Assembly: GCA_016748015.1 (NCBI GenBank)
Contig: JAAOMT010000134.1
Location: forward strand, 497,341-561,340
Direction of reading: 5' to 3'
Length of the DNA stretch: 64,000 bases
Source of the DNA: Geosiphon pyriformis
Lineage: Eukaryota; Glomeromycota; Glomeromycetes; Archaeosporales; Geosiphonaceae
The translations under genes were made by a program, and so were the position numbers. Shown here piece after piece: positions 1-11,196 of the stretch. Each line of letters starts with the position of its first letter. Position 1 is the first letter of the stretch. The notes below the pieces were generated by a model. That model had not been told where the DNA came from and did not search any database. It saw only the letters and a list, made by a program, of their open reading frames with translations.

Positions 1-232
1 AAAAATATTGATTTTTATAACAAAATAATTATATATTAAAAATTTAATTTTTACTGCAAAAAATTAATTAACATAAAATTGATTATTTTATTATAAATCT
101 AATAATATAAATAATTTAAAATATAAAAAATACTTTAAAAATAAATTAGTTTATCAAAGATTTAATAACTTTTATTAATAATAAAATTTACAATAATTTA
201 ACATAAAAAAACAACTAAAATTTTTAATAATA
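1..232 (+). repeat. Decayed 3' part of a family-B LTR
   Basis: The sequence follows the last ~230 bases of the B LTRs seen at 23600-23847 and 21000-21248 in the same order: the 'gatttttataacaaaataa' segment, the 'ttaatttttactgcaaaa' segment, an 'agtttatcaaagat' segment, and an end reading 'ctaaaatttttaataata', where younger copies read 'ccaaaaacctctggtaaca'. Nearly every G and C of the younger copies has become A or T. The left part lies outside the window. No coding sequence is visible. Confidence 0.5.
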
Positions 233-584
233 ATACTAATTATCAAATTAAAAAAAAATAATACACAATTTTAATTAAATAATATAAAAAATATTTAAAA
301 TATTAATAGAATAATACAAATTTTTTTAAAATATTGCAAATTTATTATATCAAAAATTTAATTATAAAATTAATAAATTTTGCTATTTTTAAAATTATAT
401 TTTTACAATATTTTAATAATTTAAATAGTATTATTTATTTACAAAATTAGTTTAATATTATTAAACAAAAATATAAAAAAGCAATTATTATTTATTAAAA
501 ATATTTTAACCCAAAATTTTGGTAGATTTAAGTTATTAAATCTAATTTATAATTTTTAACGTTATATTATTTATTTAACGCATT
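233..584. other. AT-only stretch, no gene seen
   Basis: Almost pure A/T with no open frame of useful length and no recognisable repeat edge. It lies between the decayed LTR and the 3' end of LINE copy 1. It may be further decayed transposon. Confidence 0.5.
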
Positions 585-3576
585 TAACGAGTGTAGCCCA
601 ATCGCTATCTAGTACATAGAACCAAACTAAGAGACTCAAACTAAACACGACTCACGTACTTTCTACATGTGGCTAGCCACTCAGGCCAGACAAGACAACA
701 CTACACATCTATAACTACCCACACACTACCACCCAGACCAGAAAAGAAACAAAAAGGCTTCCGACGACCAAAGCTAACAGCAAAAGAATTGGCCAAACCA
801 AGCAATTTCACAACATCATCAGACAAAACCGAAGACACACCACAAGGGAGCCCAGAAACAACACCAACATCACAGACCAGACCAGCCTTTTCCATCACCA
901 CCCGGTGGCTGGCTCTAGCCAACCATACCTTAGCACGATGTAGACCAACAACGAACCTGACATAATCAACAATCCTAGCAGTGGCCACTTTTCTATCCTC
1001 AAAAACATTGCAAGCCTCCTCATACCACTCCTCCAGCACAAACCCTTTGCACACCAAAGTGTACAGCCCAACATCAATAGAACATTGAAACAAAACCCAC
1101 AACACAGCAGAAGCAGAGGAACCACCAGCCAAAGCTGACTAATGAGCAGAAGCCTCTGCCAAAATCTTACCACAAATGCCAGACTCATGAACACAAGTAA
1201 AAACGTGGTCAGAGAACTTCACCTCACCGCAAAACAAACACAACACACTAGGGTAGCATTTATCATACAACCTCTTCCTAATAGCCACTGGCAATCTCCT
1301 ATGCACAGCCTTCATAACATAAGTGTGAAGCGATGAGGATGTACGGTTAGTGAACCCAGCAAGCATATGAGAATCAGGATGTCACACCTTCACCGTGACA
1401 ACCCAGTCTATGCAACCAATCATCGCATCCGGAACTACATCACAACCAGGCCCAGCTTCCCAATGAGCACAATGAATCGATTGAAAAATATTTCTGACAA
1501 AATGACGGGCATTACCAGAAACAGCAACACTCTCAGCAACCAAAAAATGTTCACGCACATCGGCACAAAGGGAAAAGGGAGACCCAGAGGCAGCCCCAGC
1601 AGCCAAGTCAGCTCTCACATTACCAGGAATCCCAGAGTGTCCTTTCATCTTAACCCAACTCACACTAAGATCCTTATCCTTGACCAAATTGAAAATATGA
1701 CGCCTTTCCAGCCAGCATTGATTACGGAAATCAGGAGCAACCAAAGACATCTCAGACACACATGCGTCAATGGCAGCCTGGCTGTCAAGACGCAACACCA
1801 CAGTACTTGAAGAAGGAACACACTCCAAAGCCAAAGCGACAGCCTGTAACTCGGCCATAGTAGATGACAAAAGACCACGAACAGCGACACCAATACTCAT
1901 ATCCAAGACCGGAAAGTACGCAGCAACACCACAGGTGACCTCAGCAGAGCCCGCATTCCTCAAAGACCCATCCGTGAAAACTTCAAAAGAGTCTGACCAA
2001 ATGTCATGCAATCTATCTTTAACCGCAGAAAATTCCCCAGACCTCAAAATGTCCAAACCAAGCTTTTCTGCTGAGCCAACAGAACCAGAAAATGAGTAAC
2101 CCTGACCTTTCAAAAACTCAGAAGAAACCATGAACCAGTGAGGCACAGGGCCACGTGGATCCAACCTCTTCCAACGACAAAAAGTTTTCCAATCCAACAA
2201 AACACCTTTCTTATCAAAAAGCCGATCACCAAAAGCAACACCAAAATGTTTAAGAAATTTGACCAAATCAAAATACAGAGACTTTCCAAGAACAGAGGAC
2301 AACGGGAACCGACCAGGACTACAAAATACAGTGGGGAGGTTGTTCACCAAAGTAAGCTCATTGCCCAGAAAGATCTTTACCATCCCAGCCAAAAAATTGT
2401 TCACCGGACTAACACGCAACCTGACCGGAAACTGCAAAGGATCCAAAGGAGCCCAACCAAGAACCTGTAGGTCCAAAAACCTATGTCTAAACAAACGCCC
2501 AAGAATGCCAAAAGCATTAGAGAACGCCATCAAAGCAGCAACCTTTCCTTCAGACTGCACCTGCTCAAAAGGCTTTAGGCCATACAATAAGAGATGATGC
2601 AAAGCAGCGTCAGGAAAATCACAGGGGAGACAAGCCTTGGACCTAAGACCCTTTCTAACCAAGACATCCCACTTGCGACAAACATTAGATGAGACAAAAC
2701 TGAACTGAGTACGATAGCTAACAATAGGCTGCAAAACAGCTGACACCAGATACGAGAATTGTTTGTCTGTAATAGCTTTCTTAAACACAACATTAACGAA
2801 GAAACGTACATCCGCATGAGCCTTGGCAACACTCAACTTGGAGAGCCCCTTAGTCGACAGAAAAATACCCAGATACCGATGTGCCTCCCCTTTCTTGGCA
2901 ATAGAAATTGGCTGACCACAAATGTTCAGTGAAGCAACTTTAACACCCTGATTAATGGGAATAGCCACCGTCTTTTCACTATTGATAGAAATGTCATTGA
3001 TCACAAAAAATTCACTGGCAATGTTCAGAGCATATTGAGTAGAAGCCTGACAATTTCCAACCCAGATCGTATCATCGACAAATGCACCAGCTGAAAAATA
3101 CGATGTCAAACCACTACTGCCCTCAATTCTGCCAGATTTCGAAACAAACTTAGTATCAATCTGGTACTCACACAATTGTTCGTGCCTTTTAACCTCACAC
3201 AAAAGCGGATCGTAAAAAATCCTCCAAAGAAGTGGCGAAAAAACCTCACCCTGGTCCAGCCCATTATGCACCTTATAACCACCAGACAAACCAAAGTCAG
3301 TTATCACCCTATTAACTCTATCCTCATGAATACCACCAAAAAACCTTATGAACCTTTCACACATCTTGACACGCCACAAACTAGCTCTTAAATGATGCCA
3401 CCCAACTGAATCATAAGCTTTCCGCATATCTTGCAAGACCAACCATAACTCCCTATCCTTCTCAATGGCATCCTCAATTACCGAACTGACAGCAAACACC
3501 GGAGATTGTGTTAACATACCCTTCAGCACTGAAAAGTTGTCCCCCTGAAGAACATTGAACTTGCTACAAGCCATTG

Positions 3577-3871
3577 AAATACAGTCAGACAGAATCTTGG
3601 AAAGAATCTTCCTGGCAGTCTCAATCAAAGCAATGGGCCGAGTGTTCGTAAGAACTCCATCCCAGTCATAAGACTTAGGAATCATAGACACCCAAGCCCT
3701 CTTCCACAAAACAGGCACCACACCACCCGACAAACATTTATTAAACAGTGCCAACAGGCACCCCAAAACTACTTCACCACTATGTTTCCATAATTCATTA
3801 GGAACACCAGACAAACCAGCAGCCTTGCCATCAGGAAGACCACCAACAACAGAAAGTAACTCGCCCATACT
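3577..3871. repeat. 295-bp duplicate, left arm (assembly overlap)
   Basis: This 295-base stretch inside the RT domain is repeated, identically as far as I can see, at 3892-4186, separated only by a run of 20 N. Identical ends abutting an N gap are typical of two contigs that overlap but were scaffolded without merging. The insertion (295 + 20 = 315 bases) happens to keep the frame, so it yields a spurious protein with a repeated RT segment. Confidence 0.9.
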
Positions 3872-3891
3872 NNNNNNNNNNNNNNNNNNNN
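3872..3891. other. Assembly gap (20 N)
   Basis: Run of 20 N between the two copies of a 295-bp repeat. The fixed small size is a placeholder, and the true gap is probably negative (an overlap). Confidence 0.98.
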
Positions 3892-4186
3892 AAATACAGT
3901 CAGACAGAATCTTGGAAAGAATCTTCCTGGCAGTCTCAATCAAAGCAATGGGCCGAGTGTTCGTAAGAACTCCATCCCAGTCATAAGACTTAGGAATCAT
4001 AGACACCCAAGCCCTCTTCCACAAAACAGGCACCACACCACCCGACAAACATTTATTAAACAGTGCCAACAGGCACCCCAAAACTACTTCACCACTATGT
4101 TTCCATAATTCATTAGGAACACCAGACAAACCAGCAGCCTTGCCATCAGGAAGACCACCAACAACAGAAAGTAACTCGCCCATACT
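3892..4186. repeat. 295-bp duplicate, right arm (assembly overlap)
   Basis: Second copy of the segment at 3577-3871. It joins smoothly to the upstream part of ORF2, as the left arm joins to the downstream part, so deleting one arm plus the gap gives a normal RT domain. Confidence 0.9.
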
Positions 4187-5697
4187 GATTGCACTCATAA
4201 CACCTGAAAAAGCATCATCCCGAACATAGTCCAAAGGTGCGTACTGACGAGCCCAAAGATCAGAAAGCACTGACTGCACAGAGCGTTTCCTCGTCCACCC
4301 CTCTATTATTCCATCTATACTGGACTTCACCTCTTCAGGCAACAAAACCAAATCATCATCGACTATCAAGTGATCCAACACAACCTTGTGAAAAGGCTTT
4401 TCCAACACACTCCTGATCATACTATCCTTATCCGAACAGAAATTATCCATGCGCTTCTTAATCGCCTTCCTAACCGAAGCTTCCTCAGCCAACTTTGACT
4501 CAAACATCTTCGACCTCCTGTAATCTCTATGAACCAATGACAAATGCCTAACAACAACATTAGATTTAACACCCGAGCCAACCAAATCCTTGAAAGCACG
4601 AGCCTTTGTGTCATCCAGAGTCGACCATTTACTCACAAGACAATCAGCGCCCAGCAAGTCACCAGAGCAAAATTTCTTGACAATCTTGACCACTAACAAT
4701 TCCAGACCAAAAAACCTAGAAGAATGTTTGTTTCTCGAACACTTGAATTCACTAAACCAATGCCTCAAAAATGTCACATCAGCAGAATCCACCACAGCTC
4801 CCACCAGAACTGCCCACATAGCATCCACATCACCACGTATTTCGGCACCAGAGAACACCTCACTCAAAGACAAAAGTTTAGCTGATGAGAGATCCTTAAA
4901 CTTAGCCCATCCAACACAGTCAGCATTCCTGATTTTGAACTTCCAACAATCCTTATTCGCCTGCTTGCACAAACTGTTCAATTGTACATCTAAAAGCCCA
5001 CCCAAGCCGACTAAAACCACAACTGCCTTGTGATCGATGTCAAAGAAATCCGAAACAGAGACAACTTGATGACCAGCAACAGCAGAAGACAAATTACCAC
5101 CAACAAAAATGTAATCAATCGTTTTCCCAATCCCTCTCAAATTGCTCCACGTATAAGAATTAGCCAAATGATGACCAACAAATGAATTGACCAAACCCAA
5201 ACTCAAACAAAACTTGAAACTAGCACTTCTATCAGATCCATTCTCATTAAGGTCTCCACCCAAGACAACAAAATTGCTGGAATTGACCGCCTTTGCAATG
5301 AGGGTGTTAACTTCAGAAGCCTGACCAAATCTAGCTCCAAAGGAGACACCAGTATACAACCCCAAAACAGTAACCGAGAGCTTGCCCTTAAACAGGAGCC
5401 AAACAGAAATAACCCGACCAGGAATCTCCTCCACCTTGGATACATGACGGGCCAAAGAAGTGTTCATAACAATCGCAACCCCAGTACCCATGAAACCCTT
5501 ATCCAAGCCAGAAGAAAATATTCACACTCCATCAAACTTATCCTTTATCCACGGCCCAAAAGAGGACCTCAACTTAGTCTCAGTGATAAAAGAAACCATA
5601 TTTCCTGAGTTCACATGCCAACGAACAACATCCACTTGTTTCGCAGGAACATTGATACCCCGAACATTGCACGTAGCAAATTTCCAAACCAAACCAC

Positions 5698-7662
5698 TCA
5701 TTGAGATGGAGGAAAAGCCAACGAACCTGATCCAGAACACAGATGATCTAATCTATCCAAGACTGAGCGAACTAAAGCCTCAAGAGCCATCATATTCGAT
5801 TCCAAACTGCCAATCTTGGCAGTCAAAACCTTAGAACTGCTCAGACTGAAATCAACAACCGACCCACCAACATTGGGAGAAAAAGAGACAGACGACAACA
5901 ACATGCCATCCAACTCCAAACCTGGGTCCATATCTGAAACAACGGCAGTTGGAGACACCAAAGGAAGAGCTGAGGAAGAAAATGCCAATGGCATCAAGTC
6001 AACGAAACTTAACTTCTTTAAAATGAGTGAGACTTGGTCTGAGAGAATTTCTACAAAGCGTTCCAGCACAGCTAGGCGACCACTTAAATCAGCAGCACCA
6101 AACGAGGAGGAATCCATTGAAAAAGCCATCGAACCAGAGACCAAACTGACACCAGGAGCACCTGAAGAGACAATGCAAGAGGAGGAACTGCCTGCCACTT
6201 GGGCCCACGTCTTCCCACCAAAAGAAACTGGACGAGCGACAGAGGCCAACTTTTTCTTATATATCCTAGCTAGATGAACCCGATCCTGCTCAGAAACCAC
6301 CCTTTTTCTTCAAACACCAGAATACACACCCAAGGAACAATTGACCGAAACATGACCAAATTGTTTATAATGAGCACAACTGGCCAAAAAAAGACCAGCC
6401 CAATGCAAATTCACATTCCTGAAAACTGGAACAGTACCAATAGCAGCCAATTTGGATGTCTCATCACCAAAACAAATTACAGCACATCTATCATGAACAT
6501 ATGAACTAGAGTTACGGCCGATATAACAAGTCTTCCCATCATATGATTCCAACAAATTAGAAAGATCATGAACATTAGTGCCAACTGGAAGAGTATAAAG
6601 TAAAACCCGATGCTGATCCCTCGATACCCACGTTTGTTTATCAATATTTGCTTTTGCCACTCGGACCGAATCCTTTCCCATGAGCACAGACCATCTAACT
6701 GTGACCAAATCAGCCATTTCAGATGATTCATATTCTACCAGGACTTTTTGCCAAAGACCAATAAGCTGCACTTTAATTGAAACAATCTTGCCAAACCTAG
6801 AAAACACCGTCTCAATTGCCAATTTGGGAAGATCTACTGGAATTTCCTTGACGATCACCTCCCGATCTGAATGGCTGTTTACTTTTTTTAGATCATCATT
6901 TACCAATATTTTTTCACAGATCGCCAACTCTCTGGCCTTAACCAAACTAGACTCACTTGTGAAAGTTGACCTAATGACTCCAGGAAATTTTGAGGAAGTC
7001 GAAGCACCCCCAAAACCGTCAATTTTATAAAAAATCTTTTTGACCTTAAACAACTTATCACTATTTGACTTTCCAGGCACAGCTGACAACTCCACATCTA
7101 AAGCGAAAGATTTTACTGGCTCGAAACGACGACACTCTAAACCACATGACTTGGGCGGCGGCAACTGATTGGACCCAACAAACGTGCGAGGAGGGAGCTC
7201 CAAAACACTATTGTCGTCGTTTTCCAGGTTGAAAGAAGGTTGTTTCGGCGGCCTGCCTAAGACATACGTCCTCGTCCTCGTCTTCCTCGGAGTAACGTCA
7301 TCCATCAAGTCGTCGTTTCCAGAGGCGTTGGAATCGATGAAACTAGTTTCTTCGGCAACCAAGTTTTCCATATCCTCCAAGTCGGACACCTCGCTGATGT
7401 TGTTACTCTCGTTCTCCACTTCACTACCCCAAGATGCCTTACGTTCACCGCCATCAGCCAGCAACGGGTCTGCATACAAAAGTCCAGCTGGAGAATCTAC
7501 CACGGTACCAGACACGACAGGTTTCCTCACTTTCTTGAAAGAGGCACCACGAGAGTAGACACTCTCAACGCGAGCCTTCTTCTTAGAGCCTGACCGGGAC
7601 CCCAACCCAGTCGAAATCGAGCCCGAAACACCAGCAGAAGAGCCAGCCGGATCCATAGCCAC
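5698..7662 (-). pseudogene. LINE copy 1 ORF1 (gag-like, one in-frame stop)
   Basis: A single frame of 655 codons from ATG at 7662 to TGA at 5700-5698, broken once by TGA at 6312-6310. The likely original codon there is CGA (Arg). The first ~170 residues are Ser/Asp-rich and look disordered. Residues ~265-430 contain RRM-like segments ('KEIPVDLPKLAIETVFSRFG', 'GKIVSIKVQLIG') and then a zinc knuckle in which the second Cys is Tyr (C-A-H-Y-K-Q-F-G-H...C). Copy 3 has the canonical CX2CX4HX4C here, so this knuckle is probably damaged. The C-terminus has heptad-like Leu/Val spacing. In LINEs of this type ORF1 binds element RNA and accompanies it to the nucleus. The stop overlaps the ORF2 start as ATGA. 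Confidence 0.8.
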
Positions 7663-7795
7663 AAATATAGGTGTGTCCAGAGAAATAGCGACGAAAACAA
7701 AAGGGAAAAGGTATAAAGGAAATGTATTTCTTTGGCAGAATAACTTTGCTCTCGGTGTGGCCAGGGGATCGACGAGAGAAAGTTTTGCTAGTTTG

Positions 7796-8639
7796 TACTA
7801 GTTTATATTATATTAAATAATAATTAAATTTTATTTATTAAATAAAAAAAATAAAAAGTTATTAACTTAATTATTAGTTTTTTTTAATAATTATATAAAT
7901 AATAAATTATTTAATTATAAAAAGTAATAAGATTTAAAATAATAAATAAAAAAATTATTTATTAAATTTTATTGTATTTTACTTATTTTTTTATTTTTTA
8001 TTTTTAAATATCTTATTTTTTTCGATTTGTATTGTAAAAATTAGTTTAAAAAGTTATTTACTTATTTTATAATTTATTAGATAAAAAATAATTAAAAAGT
8101 ACAACAATATTTATTATTAATTATAAAAATATTAAAATAAAACATAAAATAATAATAGGAATATTATTTTATTAATATTTATAAAATTTTAAAAAAATTA
8201 AGTAATTATAATTTTAAAATTAATTATGTATATTAAATTTTTATTTATTTTAATTATTTTTTATTATCTTTAATAAAAATTTTATTTATTATTTATTGGT
8301 TTATTATTTAAATTTATAATAATATTATTATTTTTTGATTTATATGTTGTTAATTTTTATAAAATATATTAAATAAAAGCATAAGCTTATATTGAACTAG
8401 TTTATTAACATTTTTATATATCAAATATAAGAAAAATAATCATGTTTCCAATTTTTATATACCAAATATAAACTTATTTAGTTGAAATAAAGTCAAATTT
8501 TTTAAAATTAATAAAAATTGTTTTACAAGTATTTATACAAAAAAATAAGTTTTTGTATTTTGTTTAATTTTTTTTAATAATATAACTTGGGCTTTTATAA
8601 TAAGTGATAAATTACAAATATTTATGTTTGTTTTATTTT
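7796..8639. other. AT-rich stretch, no gene seen
   Basis: Over 90 percent A/T by eye, no convincing frame. It separates the 5' end of LINE copy 1 from a decayed plus-strand LINE. It may hold the decayed ORF1 of that LINE, but I cannot align it. Confidence 0.4.
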
Positions 8640-10150
8640 TTAGTTTTTTTTAAAAAAAATTTTGCTTGATACTTTTAATAATAGTCTTATAATTTTAACT
8701 TTAGCTTTTTGTTTAAATATTTTAAAATATTCTTTAATATTCTTAACAAATTAGAAAGTTTTTGGTTTTTATTATTATTAATATGTGCCAAAAAAACACT
8801 TATATTATTTGTTAATACAAATTAAACATAGTTATTAATATGCTATTATTAAATTTCTTTGTTTTATCTGATGTTACCAATATATTTTGGGTCTTTTTTT
8901 TAATAAATTCAAAATTTTAACTGCCAAAATTAATAGTTTAAAAGCTAATATAATGGTTTTAAAAAGTTTAATAAAGTTTATTTTTAATAAATTAAAGTTT
9001 TTTTGTTTAAATAATAGTATAATATCTTTTTTTTATTTTCAATAAATAATTTAACACAAAAAATAACTACATATAATATTAGAAAAATAAATGTTTTTGT
9101 TAAGCAAAATAATATTATTAGATAGCATAAAAAATTAAAATATAATATTTTAATTATTATAAAAACTAAGTTTTATTCAAGTGTAAAATTTTAAATTAAT
9201 AAATTAATTAATATAAGAATATTTACTTTTGGTTTGAATTCAGCTTGTTTGGATTTTAGTATTATTATTATTATTATATATGAAAATTTAGCTAAACATA
9301 TTTTTAAAATTTCTAAAATTCTTAGTAAGTTTTTATTAATATATTTATTATTCAAAAACAAATAGTTAATTATAATATTAAGACTATATATAAGTGTATT
9401 TTTAAAAAAACAATTGGTTTTAACACCAAAAATCAACTTTTTTATTGTTAAAGTATTTAATAAAAGCACTTATATAATTTTAAAAAACAATTTTAATAAG
9501 AATAATACAAAATACAGTGTTAATTTTAAGAAATATTTGAATCTTGGTTTGGTTAACTTACTTATAAGCAGTTTTTTTGTTAAAAATTTTACATAAATAA
9601 ACTTTTGTAAAATTAAAAAAACTATTAATTTTGTTTTGGTTTTATTTTTATTATGTAATATAGTGATTGTTTATAATATATTAAATGTTTTGACTGTTTA
9701 TTAAGCTATATGTGTTTTAATTGAATTAAAAAATTTCTTAAATATTATGTTTTTTAATTTAAAAAAACATGTTAATAAAGATTATTAAAAGTACAATTTT
9801 AAATATGCTAATAATATTAAGTAAACCAAATTTAAGAAAGCTTTTCTGTAAAATTTAAAAAAAATAATAAATTATTTTAAAGAATTAAAATTAATAGATA
9901 ATTTAAATACAATGTAAAATTGTTTCAAAAATGTTGTGTGCTTTACTATAAACTAAATATTTTTCAAAATCTGAATTAATAAGATTTTGTACACAAAAAA
10001 TATTTACATATCTTGTTTTTTAAGATTAAAACTTCTGGTTTTTAAATTAAATAAGTATTTATTTTTAATTCTAAATATTAACTTTATTAGATTTATACAT
10101 AAATAATTAAAATTGAATTTTAATACAACTGAAATTGTTTAGAACTCTGT
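8640..10150 (+). mobile_element. Heavily decayed LINE fossil (ORF1 end and ORF2 endonuclease)
   Basis: Read on the plus strand with stops ignored, 8940-9050 matches the ORF1 C-terminus of the other LINEs ('LKANIMVLKSLI' against 'LESNMMALEALV' in copy 1). It is followed by the ORF1/ORF2 junction 'caataaataa' and then the endonuclease: 'ITTYNIRKINV' (9063 onward), 'IFTFGLNSA' (~9220), 'NNFNKNN...NLGLVN' (9490-9560; copy 3 has 'SDFNEN...DLGLVN') and 'KKTINFV' (9615; 'KTIDFMF' in copy 3). The match is closest to LINE copy 3. The copy is full of stops, with most codons shifted to A/T-rich synonyms or neighbours. The left edge is uncertain, and the right edge fades near the decayed gypsy sequence at 10200. 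Confidence 0.6.
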
Positions 10151-10970
10151 TTAAACTGATTTAGTAAACATACAAATATAAAACAAAAATAATAAATAAT
10201 TACAAAAAAAACCCAAAACCAAAAATATTTTTTTATTTTTCTTATTTTAAATTTTTTAAATTTAATTACAATTTTATATTACTTTATCATAATTATTCTT
10301 CGAAATATTCAACATATATTCCAAAAATTAATATTAGCTTTGAAAATACTCTCTAATTTATCCATAATTATTAATAGAAATTAAATTAATTATATTTAAA
10401 AAAAAACTATAACTTCAGTAGTAAATAATTTGAATTATTATTCTTATAAAAAAAACACAAAAAATTATTCTGGAATTCAATTACCAGAACTTTTAAAGCA
10501 AGCTTTAAAAAAAATTTTTTTTGCTTTTATTAATATTTCACTAAATGCCACAATTCAACAAAAACTTTAACTGTGTTTTAATGAACAGAATAATAAATAC
10601 ATTCTTATATATAGATATTTTCATATTAAAAGAACACTTTATAAACAAAAATTGGAACTTGAAACAACAAACTTCACTTTTAAAGTTATATAAAAACAAA
10701 TTTACAACAAATTTAAGACAGCAGCTGAACCAATAAACATTTATTACAAATTTAGAACAGTTCTTAAATTTTATAATCTATTTAATACTTGTAAAAATAT
10801 TTTACAAAATTCAATACTTCAATCAATAAAAATTCAATACATTGGCAAATTCACAAAACTGAAAGTTCAACAATTTTCAGATTAAATTACTTCAATAAAT
10901 TTGAACCACTATTTCAATATTACAAATAGTACTTAAATTTTAATAAAGCTTAGTTTTAAAAAAAAGATTA
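10151..10970 (+). mobile_element. Decayed 3' internal end of an old family-B gypsy element
   Basis: From about 10650 to 10970 the sequence parallels the last internal part of the B element (32590-32869). Shared landmarks are 'ttggaacttgaa', 'caattcaatac', and especially 'attcaatacattggcaaattcacaaaactgaaa' (10836-10863), where B reads 'attcaatacattggaaagctcacagaactgaaa'. The segment leads straight into the start of a decayed B LTR at 10971. A 63-codon open frame at 10545-10736 lies within it. I do not recognise it and take it to be chance or decayed coding sequence. The stretch before ~10540 holds nothing I can identify. Confidence 0.5.
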
Positions 10971-11042
10971 TATTACCAGTAAAAATTTTAGCCATTAAAT
11001 TAGCATAAAATTATCTTTATAATTTTTATCATTAATTAATAT
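10971..11042 (+). repeat. Old family-B LTR, left piece (split by nested insertion)
   Basis: Begins 'tattaccag' (TGTTACCAG in younger copies) and runs 'ttagcataaaattatctttataatttttatcattaattaatat'. It then stops abruptly at an A-type LTR start (11043). The missing remainder is at 22967-23847, beginning 'gcatatattatt', exactly where the B LTR consensus continues ('attaattaGCATatattat'). The last four bases here, ATAT (11039-11042), correspond to GCAT after two transitions, the 4-bp target duplication of the inserted A-type LTR. Confidence 0.65.
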
Positions 11043-11196
11043 TGTTACTTATAAAAAAAAAAGTACAAGAAAAAAATAAGAAAAACAGATAGTAAAAATA
11101 AACCAATAGAAAAATAATACTTAACAAGTAAGCATATTGTTAGAAAATTATGACATATTGTTAAAAAATCATAACATATTGTTCAGCAATAAACAT
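11043..11196 (+). repeat. Older A-type solo LTR, left piece
   Basis: Starts 'TGTTACTTATAAAA' like the A LTR ('TGTTACTCATAAAA') and then diverges in U3, where it carries several ~21-base repeats of the form 'acatattgtt-aaaaatcat' (11117-11190). It is interrupted at 11197 by the complete A element. The rest resumes at 22261. Joined, the two pieces make about 856 bp, close to the 841-bp A LTR, which supports one LTR split by an insertion. Confidence 0.6.

Larger units (their letters stand above)
701..5701 (-). pseudogene. LINE copy 1 ORF2: endonuclease, reverse transcriptase, RNase H
   Basis: One continuous frame from ATG 5701-5699 to TGA 703-701, about 1560 residues once the 315-base gap/duplication is removed. 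It carries three in-frame stops: TGA 5524-5522, TGA 1384-1382, TAG 1141-1139. Copy 2 has Trp at the last two. The N-terminal APE-type endonuclease shows 'GGDLNENGSD', 'TWSN...KTIDYIFV' and 'DIDHKAV'. The RT has 'GLDQGEVFSPLLWRIFYDPL' and the catalytic FVDD box (3071-3082 on the plus strand), intact here and lost in copies 2 and 3. RNase H follows with D (FTDGS), E (MAELQA), D (LRLDSQ) and D (VRADLA). A CX2C...HX4C zinc motif ('CLFCGEVKFSDHVFTC') lies near the C-terminus. The role is target-primed reverse transcription. The clade is not certain; Tad1/I-like is plausible for EN-RT-RNase H LINEs. Confidence 0.88.
585..7795 (-). mobile_element. LINE copy 1, near full length (non-LTR retrotransposon)
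   Basis: Two overlapping reading frames on the minus strand encode ORF1 (RNA-binding/CCHC) and ORF2 (endonuclease, RT, RNase H), followed by a 3' UTR ending near 'gagtgtagccca' (about 589-600). The same 3' end occurs in LINE copies 2 and 3. The 5' leader contains 'gatcgacgagaga' (about 7767-7780), shared with copy 2 ('gatcaacgagaga'), so the 5' end is close to 7795. This is the least damaged copy: its only coding breaks are four in-frame stops (6310, 5522, 1382, 1139) and an assembly gap inside ORF2. A 9-bp match, TTATATTAT at 562-570 and 7803-7811, could be a target duplication but is weak in such AT-rich flanks. Confidence 0.9.

Noticed and set aside
1367-2470. Plus-strand ORFs of 110-147 aa across LINE copy 1 (and similar ones over copies 2 and 3)
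   Set aside because: They lie antisense to well-supported ORF2 text and have Thr/Asn/His-rich shadow composition.
3577-4186. True tandem duplication inside the LINE RT
   Set aside because: The arms appear identical and are separated only by a 20-N placeholder, which fits an unmerged contig overlap.
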